A stretch of 64,000 nt of DNA from Parascedosporium putredinis (Eukaryota > Ascomycota > Sordariomycetes > Microascales > Microascaceae), in the NCBI GenBank assembly GCA_949357655.1, contig CASHTG010000016.1, positions 868,001 to 932,000 on the forward strand, read 5' to 3'. Position numbers and translations under genes: made by a program. Under the pieces are notes generated by a model. It searched no databases. It was not told where the DNA came from and saw only the letters and a list, made by a program, of their open reading frames with translations. This document shows, piece by piece, positions 11,888 to 22,543 of this stretch (position 1 is its first letter; every line of letters begins with the position of its first letter).

Positions 11888-13060
11888 TTATTTGTCCTTC
11901 TTCGCCTCTTCGGCCTCGCCAGCCCCGCTGTCTAAGCTGGAAGTGATAAGCTGAGCGTATGTTTCGGCATCTTTGGAAATTGCAGAAACGTTGAGCCTTC
12001 CGTTCTCGAGGGCGTTGTTCACGCTCTCAATGACCTCCCTCTCTTCCATAACGGTACGCATAAGGCTACCTTCCTGGACCCAATAGACGGCATTCTGGCG
12101 CCTAAGCTCGTCGTCACGGGAGACCGCGTTCATGACGGTGCCAAGGGCATTGAGCTTGCCCTTGACCTGGTTCATGAGGAGCACCGCTCTCTCAGCACGC
12201 TCGGCCGGGGATGGGGGTTGGGTGAATGCCCGATTCGTGGAGGAGAGGTAGGTGAGCCAAGCGAGGGCGGCATCGAGGAGAGCAAGGGCGAGGTACCGAT
12301 AGACGCGGGCGCGCCAGAAGAAATTTTCGACATCGGCCACACGAAGAGCTCGGGAGTTGAGTTGGTGGTTATACGCGTTCACCAGGTAGAGGTCGAGCCC
12401 CGCGATCGCGGCAGCGGTCATGGTGGCAAGCTTTCTCCACTTGCCGCCGTACTGCTCGGACACGGGTCGCGAGGTGACGAGGGCAATGGCGAAAAGGTTC
12501 AAGAGATGCGGGGCTAAAAGAGAGGGTAGAGCATAAAAGTAGTAGACTTTAGGGTCGTCCGAGATGCAGAACGTGCAGCCGGCCAAGACATCGGGTCCGT
12601 ACTTTAGGTATAGGAGGCGGGACTCCATGCTCACGAAGCGGGCGCGGAGCGCCTCATCGTCAGGTGTGAGGATACCGGCGTCGCGCAAGCTGGCGAGGCG
12701 ATTGAAGAGGACATCGGTGGGGATCTGGAGCCGAGACTGGGTCGTGGCGAAGACGTTCTCGGGGAGAAGATGGGCAGGCTGAGGAGGAGGAAGACGAGAA
12801 CGGCCGCGAAGAGGATGCCGAGGGCTCGCGAGGCCGGGGCGGGCAACGCCTGTATGGATACGCCATGAGCGCGTGGGGCGTTTTTAATCTGGCGGTAGTA
12901 CGATATCGCTTTCGGGAGAAGGACGGGGCCGAAGAAGATGGCGAGGCCGCGGATGCTGCGTTTAGGCACACGTGTTAGTGAGGAGCGAGCGAAAGGACGG
13001 GGCAACGAAGATATCACGGCTTCGTGTTTTGGCTTACTTTTCCCAAGTTGAAGAGCCCAT
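11888..13060 (-). CDS. Conserved fungal multi-pass membrane protein, function unknown
   Basis: I do not recognise a named family. Two exons fit: 13038-13060 encodes MGSSTWE, and after an 82-nt intron (12956-13037) exon 11888-12955 encodes the rest. Hydrophobic segments occur at the N-terminus (GLAIFFGPVLLPKAI), then ALGILFAAVLVFLLLSLPIF, YYFYALPSLLAPHLLNLFAI, a weaker one around ATMTAAAIAGLDLYLVN, and YRYLALALLDAALAWLTYL. A roughly 110-residue soluble, partly helical tail ends in a Lys/Glu-rich KKDK. One missing base at GGGG 12761-12764 splits the frame, and correction gives 363 residues. The next gene upstream on the same strand is GET1, also an ER membrane protein, but the two are 0.9 kb apart and need not be related. 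Localisation to an internal membrane is inferred only from hydropathy and the charged cytosolic-looking tail. Confidence 0.78.
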
Positions 13061-13997
13061 TGCGTCGGTAAAGCGGCGCGATGGGCGATTTACACAAAGG
13101 TTGTGCTAGAATTACGATTGCCACATGAGCTCCGTCGTGCAAAAGGTGGGATTCGCTCCATGAAGGACCTCGAGTCGGGACAGATTTATTAAGGCACGGC
13201 GAGGGACAGGCGCCGAATGACACCTACCCACTCCTTCCATACCCTTTTGAGAATAGAGGGCAGTGTCTCAATTCAGGCGGTAACTGTTAGTCAGCCCCAC
13301 GCACGTCGGCTGTGGCTTAGCGCAAAGCCAGTCTTACCCACCGACTCCTGTCAGCTTACATAACAACGACCCAGGCGGCTTTCAAAAAGCGCGCGAGCGA
13401 AATTTTCCAAACTGCCACAAACTTGAACTCAGAACCATCAAATCTGGAACCGAGGGCTCCTCTAATCGAGGACGCCGTTGTCTCGTAGCCGCACAGCTTC
13501 GGCTACGGGCTGTCTCTTGGACACATCCACACGTTAGATTGCGCGTGAAGAGACAAAGCTCGGCTCTACGGTAGGTATTTTTGCTCGCCTTTCCAATTTC
13601 GGACTGAAGAACCTCAGCATCCCCTCGCCACGACAGAAATTCAGCGTGCGCGAGCCGGACACCTGTTGGCACTATCGAAGCTTTAAGGATCCTCCAGCAA
13701 GGAGTGCAGTAGTCCTAAGAGTCAATGTGTTGCCTAGAGAAACCCCCATATACTCTGCCAAGAGTAGTCTCCGTCGTGTTGCAGAGGCTTCCTACAATGA
13801 AGATCTTTGTGTCAATTTTTTACGAGATACATCACCTGAAGATAGAGACTGGTTGGGTCTATCTGTCACTTCAGGCTAGCCCTCCGCCGTGGGGAGGGGC
13901 GCCTGGTATCAATCACCGCCACGGGAAATGCATAAAATGTCTTGTCGTAAACCGTTCATTATCGTATTCTATCCTGGAATTATGTGGGACTATCTAT
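13061..13997. other. Intergenic, membrane protein / GET1
   Basis: About 0.94 kb between two minus-strand genes. A short hairpin-capable sequence (GTAGCCG...CGGCTAC) lies near 13487-13508. I see no coding signal. Confidence 0.45.
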
Positions 13998-14789
13998 CTA
14001 GAGCTCGCTCTTCTCCTTGGTCTTTTCATTTCGTCCGGCACCTGGCGTAGCCTCCCTTCCGGGAACGGCAACCCCTGCTTGGCCGCCGGTGAGGACACCA
14101 GAGTGTACAGCGAGACAAGGGCTTCGGAGACGAGGCTGATAATGACGGTAGACGCTACCTGCCATGAAAGAATGCTTACACTTCCCAGCGGGGCTTTAGG
14201 TAGAGAGAGGAACCACTCCGCGTAATGCGGGAAGAGGCCTTGGGGAAGCCAAAACATGGGCTCCTTAGCATACCACATGGGGAGGATGAAGTGAGGCGCC
14301 TTGGTGAGGAGGATCCTAGCCACATTGATGCCGTTGTCGAACTTGGATTTGGTCGCGGTCGTCTCGGCCTCTGAAACAGATAGATTAGTACTTGCTAGTC
14401 CGGATTGACCCGTATACAATTGGAGGGTGGTGCTCTTGGATTAAAGCATACTCTTCTTCTCTAGCTGCTCGAGGAGCTTATCATGTTGCCTTCTCAACTT
14501 TGCCCACTTGGCAAATTGGTCTTGACTGCTCGTAGCATTGAGCTCGAGGCGGACCTTGAGGTATTCCTTTTGTAGCTTTCGGTTCTCGACGACTAGTTTC
14601 GACGTCCGTATCGGAAAACGGTTCGCTATGCCCCAGATCTGGGAAGGGAGATTGTTAGCACTTGATTCAGGGGAACGGTCGAGACGAAAAATCGCATACC
14701 AAGCTGTTAATCGTCGTGGCGCCGACAGAGTTGACCACGTGGATGAAAAGCTCGACGCCAAATATGAGCAGTAGTAAATTAGGCGACAT
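13998..14789 (-). CDS. GET1: GET1, ER receptor subunit for tail-anchored protein insertion
   Basis: Get1/WRB homologue, the ER membrane receptor subunit that with Get2 takes tail-anchored proteins from Get3. Exons: 14700-14789, 14452-14638 and 13998-14370. The first exon encodes the N-terminal membrane segment (SPNLLLLIFGVELFIHVVNS). The second holds the cytosolic coiled coil that binds Get3, with the highly conserved NATSSQDQFAKWAKLRRQHD. The third has the two C-terminal membrane segments, including APHFILPMWYAKEPMFWLPQG. A missing base at GGG 14061-14063 diverts the tail to a stop at 13994-13996. Restored, the protein ends TKEKSEL at TAG 13998-14000, a typical Get1 terminus, and is 216 residues long. 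The start at 14789 is the only Met before the membrane segment. Confidence 0.93.
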
Positions 14790-15752
14790 GGTTAGAAGTT
14801 GATTTACCCAGGTTCAGGCCGATAGAAGAGAGCAAGATGCCCACGTCGCAAGATCACGGTTTAGCGTTAAGAACGTTGTGCCCGTGGCTCCTTTTGGAGG
14901 TCGACTGCATCCTGATCAGCATTTGACGGAACTGCCAGCAGCACAGCTGTGCTTGTCACGTGCCACAGTCACCACCCTCATGATGACGAGAGAGCAGCAC
15001 TAGCCACACCTAGCAACGACCTCGATTAACCTAGCTTGCGTAGGTAGAGAAGAGAGGTCCATGAGTGTACAATTGATGCTCATCATGCCTTTGTCCTGTT
15101 TAATAGAAAACCTAAGGTTAGAGATGATTAGATGAATGAGACGTAAAATTTTAACTGTTGTTAATATATATAGAGGAAATACCTTTGGTCTCACCAACCT
15201 ACTATACTAAGGTAAAGGATTGGATACTCGGTCAAGCTAAGCTTTTCAAGAGCGGATGCTTAACAAGTTGAATTATCTATAAGCTCCCCGGGAAGCTGAA
15301 AGTATTATAATCAGAGAGGTGGAGGTTTATATCCTACGGTTCTTTTAATGTTATACCTCCAGCACTTTCCGAATGAAAAGCTAACATGGAGGTAGGAGAT
15401 ATGGTGAGGAAAGATAAAAGGGCACCGCCACACCCCGCAAACCCATTCCCGAAGCTCAAGCCACAGCCCCTCCATGCTAAGCTCCGTCCCTCATCGACAC
15501 TCTAAACTCATTCACTTGGTCCGGTGTAGCAATATATTGGCTTCGCTTAGGTCCGTGAAGCACGGGGAAGTGCGAGCACACAAGGCCTTAGCCTGACTGA
15601 AACAAGCCAGGCCAGAGCAAGCCGCGAGGACCGCCCTGCCCATCATCGCATACGACAGATTCGAGCCAGACAATCAAGACAAAGGGCAGCGGCAACGACC
15701 CGTGTCTTGTGATACCTTATTGTTCTTTCAGAGCGTGCCTCTTAGTGGGACT
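14790..15752. promoter_or_regulatory. Divergent promoter region GET1 / prenyltransferase-alpha-like, with AT-rich patch
   Basis: 963 nt separate two divergent start codons, so it should hold both promoters. Its centre, roughly 15090-15370, is clearly more AT-rich than the surroundings. I see no gene in it. Confidence 0.45.
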
Positions 15753-16790
15753 ATGTCCCGTGCCTTAGAGAAGGAAGTCTTGGAGGCACTGAACAAGGGA
15801 GACCCGAGAAAGGTGTTTGACGAGATATTGCAAGTCTTCGAGTCACCGGAAAAGGATGGAGCCCTCCTCGAATTCGAGTTTCTCGGTAAAGCACACCTCC
15901 CGCCGCCAGGTGTCTTTGTCCTGAGAGACGGGAAAGCCATTGGCCTCTCCAAGCTCCACGTGTTTCAGGCATTTGGTGTCGCCTATCAAGCACTAAGAAG
16001 ATCCGCGTCGGCTGATGGGCACCTTGGGAGGGCGCTCTCGACAGAAGAGCTAAGGAGGGCCACGGCGATTCTACTCCTGTCAGATCCCGAGCATCTCACG
16101 GCCGCAAACTGCAGGAAGAGAGCCCTACTACAAGACATCTGTGACGGAAGGGAGATCGCACTCTGTCTCAGTCAAGAGAAATATTTCCTTGATAGCTTGC
16201 TGACGAGCCGGCTTCATCGACATACAAAGTCGCCTACGCTGTGGAGCCACAGGCGGTGGCTTCTCGGGCTGTTTAGGAAACACGGGATTGCTTTCGACGT
16301 GACCTCTGACCTCCGGCAGGTCGTTTTCGTCTCGGGTGAGCGGCACCCCAGGAACTACTACGCCTGGTGCCATGCCCGCTGGCTACTCACCAACCTCGAT
16401 GAAAAGAATAGCGAGGCCATCGTGGGTGGCATCATTGGCGATGTGGAAGGCTGGTGCTTAAAGCACCACGACGATATATCAGGCTGGTCGTTCCTCCATC
16501 GCTTGCTGAGTGGTGGGTGGTTATCAAAATCTGGGCAAGAGGAAGAGTGCTCAAGGGTGTTTGGCTCTGTTCTCAGGATGGCAGAGTCCTTTCACTGGCG
16601 CAACGAATCCGTATGGTGGTTTCTTCATGCAGTGGTGGCAGACGGCCTACTGAGACACGCAGATTTGTCACTCCTGAGAGAAACCGGTGGCAGGATGTTT
16701 ACCCATCTTGCCGAAGAGCAAGGCAATACTAGGTTGGCACGAAGATGGTTCCAGGAATTCGAACAGCAGAGTAAGGGGTTGGGCTCGTAA
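15753..16790 (+). CDS. Protein prenyltransferase alpha-subunit repeat protein (PTAR1/ECM9-like)
   Basis: Protein with PPTA (prenyltransferase alpha) helical repeats, resembling PTAR1, the alpha subunit of geranylgeranyltransferase III in animals, and yeast Ecm9. Intact and intronless. The repeats show the expected W-x2-RRW pattern: SPTLWSHRRWLLG, then RNYYAWCHARWLL, then ISGWSFLHRLL, then NESVWWFLHAVV. I prefer the Met at 15753 (MSRALEKEVLEALNKG), giving 345 residues. An in-frame Met at 15702 would add 17 residues with no family character. It is not the farnesyltransferase/GGTase-I alpha subunit, which has more regular and more numerous repeats. A role in prenylation is inferred from fold alone. 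A substrate cannot be named, although a Rho GTPase with a geranylgeranylation box happens to lie 16 kb away. Confidence 0.82.
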   Translation: MSRALEKEVLEALNKGDPRKVFDEILQVFESPEKDGALLEFEFLGKAHLPPPGVFVLRDGKAIGLSKLHVFQAFGVAYQALRRSASADGHLGRALSTEELRRATAILLLSDPEHLTAANCRKRALLQDICDGREIALCLSQEKYFLDSLLTSRLHRHTKSPTLWSHRRWLLGLFRKHGIAFDVTSDLRQVVFVSGERHPRNYYAWCHARWLLTNLDEKNSEAIVGGIIGDVEGWCLKHHDDISGWSFLHRLLSGGWLSKSGQEEECSRVFGSVLRMAESFHWRNESVWWFLHAVVADGLLRHADLSLLRETGGRMFTHLAEEQGNTRLARRWFQEFEQQSKGLGS

Positions 16791-19700
16791 GTCCAACCTC
16801 GCGTTTCTGGTGTCTGTCTCTCCATTGCTTTTCCTCTCCTTGGCCTGTGCCTGTTATAGATGTTGAATGTAGAGCTGTTATAATGCTTTTCCCTTCTCCC
16901 TTTGCTTCTTCCAATTTCTATAGAAACGAAGTATTTCTTTTTTAGCACCGATCGTTTGCAGCATACCCACACGCATCAACTAACAAACCACGACAAGTTA
17001 CGCCCGTTGGAGAGGGATTGTTCCGAAATCTGTGGCTTGTGATGATAAACAAAATCAAGGGGCGAGCCCACTTGTAGGCTGTGCTTGACTCTCCCCGATA
17101 GTCTTGAGAAGCGAGGAGAAACAATCTGCGGAGCTTTTTTCCCTTTGAGACCGCTACATCCTTTTGTGTTTGAAAGTCTGAGTATAGTTAAACTCGGCGA
17201 TGATCACAATGAACCATCCAAGTTGCAACGGCGCTCCCCTGCGATTATAACCCAATACAAGTGTGTTGCAGCCGGTCCGTGAAGGAGGCAACCGGTTTCC
17301 CCACCTCCGGCCTTTCATATCTCCTCCCTCTTAACATATTGTTCGTGGGGATTCAGCGATTCAACACTAGTCGTGAGGTCACTTCAATCTTTTTTACCCG
17401 GGAGGGAGCACTATACGGCTCCGACGATCTGCTACCTTGATCGACGATCTTGCCCGACCGAACCGTTCCCCGACCCTCCGTAATTACTCGCTCTTCTTGT
17501 GAACGCACCTCATTTGGAGCCATGCCGAGACCTATCCGTGTTGCGCGCAATATGTACATGCTTGAGGGGACGGGTCAAGCATTGTCTAACGAACGGCCTG
17601 GGCGTGAGAGTGACCATGGGGGCCGGTGCTCGTCTACCCACCTCCGCCGAGTCTGTCCACCCTGAGCTCCGAGCTCCTTTGCGCAAATTTGGCAAGAAGC
17701 CTGTGACATCCGGGAGCACAAAAGAGGCACCCTTCTCTTAAACAGTGGAACTCTTGATGGCGTCGCTGGGTATTACCAAAAAGGTGAGCCAGGTGGGTTA
17801 GGGACCTAGCTGACGCAGGGGAAAGGAACAATCAAGGCAGCCCTAGAGGGTCCATGGTTGCGCCCTGTGCTCACGCCTGTGCCTACACCTGCACCCTGCG
17901 TCAAGCTTCGATGACAAGAGTTCCAATCCAGTCCTGGCCCATTGAATACGATTGAACAAGACGTGCTCGCCCCTGCCCCTGCCTAGGATACTGTCCGAAG
18001 GATGCTGCTGCATGCTGTATCACGCAGGATCCAGCGAGGGGTTGTCTCGTCCTTCTCCCTGATAACGTGCAGTCGCTGCTCCCGGCTCTCCCATGGTGGC
18101 GGGTTGCTTTCGCCCTGCCACCACAGCTTATGTTTTGCCGGCCAGTCATTTTCTCGACTTCGCTGAACTCGCCAGCCATCCTTCGACGGGCTGGAACCGT
18201 TTCGAGAAACATGAATGTTGGCACCCCACATCAGCATTTGTGCCCCCAATAAAGCATGTAGTAACCTCCCAATGGCGGTGAGGATATGGAGAAAGAAAAG
18301 TAAAATATTTAGTGTACTTCCTTCCTCGACTGAGGTACCCTCCTCTCCCGTTTTTGGTGCTGACGGCTGACCGAGCTCAGATAGAGCCTGTCGCCCTTGT
18401 TCACTTTTTTATTCTTCGTTCAAACTTTGAAGAGGGTACACAATAATACTTCGTGTTTGATCGAGGGACCATACACTGATATGCGATGAATGTACATGGA
18501 ATGTATGAGCAAGGGGATAAGCTCGGTCACTCGCTACACCAAGAAAAAAAAATAGAGGCCGTTGTTGCTTCATTTCTCCTGCCTAGCAAGCCTAGGTCGT
18601 TCACGAGATTAGCCACAGAGTGCCGAGTCTAGTATCGAAAAAAGGTATTCTCGTATTGACCTCGCCCCAGCTACTTGTAATTGCGGAGCGCTCTGTCATC
18701 CCTTTGCGCCTGGAGAGGCAGGCCATGGCCCATGGTAAGATTGTGGCAGCAGCTGTGGCACTCAAGTCCAAGAGCTAGGGCACTATTGGCTTCTATCAGC
18801 AATGGGAGTGTTTAGGTCATGCTCTGGTCGTGGTTAGTCTCTGGCGCCCATCGCAGAATGAGGGATAGAGAGGCGGCTGATGGATTCATCGGGGTTGACT
18901 GCCCAGCGCCTTGCTCACGACGAGTTGCTTCTCCGTCCACAGCTAGATTCTTTCTAGCGTCTCTCTTCTCAAACTTGGGCGGGACGCCACTGCAAGCCAC
19001 GACAAGTGCCTACCAAGCATTTTGTCGATCGGACTGGTTCTGTTCAGAAAAGGAACAGTGGGATCGAGGAGCATGATGAAGGTTGCCCAGGGGTTGCGCC
19101 ACCCACTCCTTGACAAAGTGGAGATTGAGGGTTGTGGGCTAACCCGAACAGAGGCAGAGATGGGCACTCGGGTTATGATGGCGGTTTGAGATCAGGGCTA
19201 ATAATCACTGATAGGCAAGACAATTCGCCCTTGCGTGCCATGTACCCAATGTGTGAGCCGTCTGATTGGGATGTGGGACACTGTCTGTGGACACGAGGGA
19301 GAGGTTGTGGGGGTACAGGGGCGGTCTTGGAGAGCAGGAGAATCCCCAAGGATCAGTTAGCTCGCTGATCTTGTGGTGAGAGGACATTTGGGTGGTGCGT
19401 GCCCTGATATCTGTTGGCCGGGTGCAATGTGGGGTGGTATTCGGCCTTGATAAGCTCGAGTCCTTGCCCGTCCGTACTTGGCTTCGGGCGATTGAACTTT
19501 GATTACTGAGAACATTGAAGGCTTGCACTTGCACCCCTGATTTCCTTCTCCGCAAAACGGGAAGGTACATACTTGGAGATACATATACTACTTCGTACTT
19601 CAGACAAGGACTGGAATAGACGAAGGGTACTGAGGTAATCTAACACCTATTTTCAACATTGAAGTAATAATGGCAAGATGGGGAGGTAGAACAATTGACT

Positions 19701-22543
19701 CTAAACTGAATCCATTACCCTGTCCCTGCCCTGTCCCTCCCTTTAAGATTGGAGACACGAGGCTGATCGACAAAGAGTAATTCATCTCCTTTCCTACTCT
19801 TGAGTGGAACAAGACAAGTAGTGTACGCCGATACAAGTGGGTTGTGTTCAAATATTGACCCCTATCGACGACGAGAAAGATGTCAGACTTAAAGGAAGGA
19901 GAAGGATCATCACTTGATGGTGGTCGATGACATTCTTCCCAGCCCTCATCGATGCTGCGTAGATTCCCGAACCGCGGGGTGGGAAGGTGGGCATCACTGG
20001 CAATGGTATCTGCGTCCTTGGTTGGTTGCCTTGGACTGATGGGCCGTGATCATGTTCATGGGCTTGGGTCTGGGGGTCTGAGGGTTTGACTGAGCTGGCT
20101 CATGCCACTTTCGCTCGTCAGGTCCTCGGGAAAAAGGTTGGCGAAAGTCAGTTTCTCTAGAAACAATTGACCAATGGTGACTTTAGCCAAGAGACAGGGT
20201 TGGCATCTTTTAATTAACAGTCGACTCTCGACCAGGGAAAGAATAGGGGCAACGGGCAGGGACAATGTGACTTTGACTGTGGGGAGATCTCACGCGGCTG
20301 CACTCACAGGCGGCCAATGATGGGCTTGAAATCTGCAGCTGGAGAGCATCCTGCAAGGATTATTGAAGTCGTCCCGTCCTATTTCGTCATGCTCCATCCA
20401 GGGAGGGGAAGGGAAGGACACGGAAAAGGAGCCACCTGTGAAGCGCCCGGATTATTGATTATTGATTACTGGGAGAAGTGTGTTTTTTTTGGGGGAGATC
20501 CTCCACGTTGCCAACCCGCCGGGTTGATGTATGCCGTAAGGTTGTGATTTCCCCGTTGGTTATTGTTCAGACTGGCCAAGGGGATCACGACCCTGTCTTA
20601 CCGCCAGCCACCAAACTTACGAAGGAAGATGAAAAGAAGGTGGTGTGCATGTACGAAGTATGTAGGTTCGTTGGATCAGAAAAATCCATGAGGAAGGGCG
20701 CTCGACGGAGAGGTTGGAAAAAATAGCCCCGAAAAAGTAGCTAACGATTCGAAGGTCTGCGTCCGAAACTAGTGCGGGTATTGAGGTACCTCACGCCAGG
20801 AAATTTGTATGGAGCCGCCAAGCGATTGGACGACATTCTGTGTTCGGCTTCGACGGGTTTTGTCTCCAACCCTGAGTTCTTTGTTGGTCGCCGGGTCGAA
20901 TCAGCGACAGTCTTCTGTGCCTTGTTAATACTCTGTCCGACAATGATCTAATCGATCCTTGATGGGCACACTCTACTCCGCAATTAAAGACCCCGAGGGC
21001 GCCGTGTCTACGTAACGTTCCTATTGCGACTGGAGAGCCCGCTTCTTACGGGCGGAGCGAGTGGACTTGGTGATCATCTTTGTCCTTTGGGAGGAGGAAA
21101 AGACTCCGAGTAAAAAAAAAAAAAAAGAAACTTTTGTTTATTGAATCGAGGCATAGTGGAGACAAAGGATTGTCAGTCAAGAGTCGAACACTGATTGATG
21201 GCATTGATCAGGACAAGCAGAACTGGCCAGCCATCTATTGATCAGTGCATCGGTGCATCGGTGCATTCGGCCTCGTAGCTTTCCCTCCGCCAAGTGTGGA
21301 GAGGTACTTTGACGTCTCTGCACGCGAGATTTCTTTTTGGAGCAAATGAATACGAATGAAAGGTACGAAAGTACGAAAGATACCGCTGGGGTCAACTGAC
21401 TGACCGACCCCCGGCCCGACAGCTGCAAGTACTTACTTATGTTCGCAGCGGGAGTGCGTGCTCCTTGTACATCAACTTGGGAGGTTCCACTTTTCGACCT
21501 TGACCAGTCAAACATGACCTATGGCCCTGGTATCTCGCCCCCGTTAGCGAGCCATGGAGATTGAACGGATCCATTCTCCTTGGACATGCAAGGCAAGGCA
21601 AAGTGGTGTTAGACCAAAGACGAACCCATGCCTCCTTCCTTTTCCACCCTGTCTATACAAAGATGATGGCTCGCAGGGACTCTAAATCCAACCCTCCTCC
21701 ACCTCCTCCCCTCTTTCCTTTCTAACCCCTTCTCCTCCTCGTCCTCTCCCCCTTTCAACCTCGTCGCCGCATCCCGACGTCGTTGTTGTCGAGAGCCCCT
21801 CTCCTCCGCCATCCCACTCCCCGTCTTCCTCCGTGGCGCCAGACTTTGACAACGCGAGGCCCCCCGAAGGACCCCGTGCCGAAGACGCCCGCCACTTCTC
21901 GCCTCCATCCTCCTCTCTCCGAGCGTACCTTTGGGAATTCATGAACTAGCAGTCCCCTAGTGTTCCATGAGCCGCCCGGCCTTGGACGCCCTCTCCGGTC
22001 CTTGGTTTTCTTGACTCGTTCGGTGCATTCGCTCTTGTCTAGTTGTGTTGTAATAGCTTCTACGCAAATCTTCTTTTTCCGATATCTGTTCGCCGCCGAA
22101 TCGAGTAACGTGCTTGACGACCAAATTTTCTTTTTAATATTTTCTTTTTCATATATATTTCAGCACCCCTCAACATCACTAATATCCTCCTGTCGCCGCC
22201 TTGGCCGTCAAAGCAATTTGTCCCCCAAGTTTGTGTGGCCGGTCCGAACATCACGAACAATCATCGACTGGCAATCTGTTCCTGTCACTTGTTTCCTTCT
22301 CGTGATTCACATCTTCCAGCTTGACGCTACTCGTTTAATCGACATAACAATTGGCTGCAGGACCAGTGCTTGAACCATATCAACATCAACCTTGCCAAAC
22401 CTCCTAAAGACACTGGTGTCCCTCATGGTCAGAGACTAGTTAACCATACCCGGATACAACGTACGGCATCACACGCCTAAGCTCTCCCTTTCTCTGATTC
22501 GGAGTGGGTGTTTTGAGCAACCGTCGGACTACAGCCTACCAGG
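16791..22543. other. 5.75-kb interval without recognisable genes
   Basis: No frame here carries a domain, a plausible intron structure or sustained coding character. The 3' end of the prenyltransferase-like gene lies at the left. On the right, 21640-22200 is pyrimidine-rich on the plus strand and should be the promoter and leader of the aspartic protease. Contents noted: an A run at 21113-21126, a GTGCATCG tandem at 21245-21268, and two TACGAAGTA-type words at 19589-19597 and 20652-20660. It could hide non-coding RNAs or rapidly evolving small secreted proteins that I cannot detect by eye. Confidence 0.5.
21245..21268. repeat. GTGCATCG short tandem repeat
   Basis: Three nearly perfect head-to-tail copies of an 8-nt unit (GTGCATCG, the last varying to GTGCATTC). 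Confidence 0.8.
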
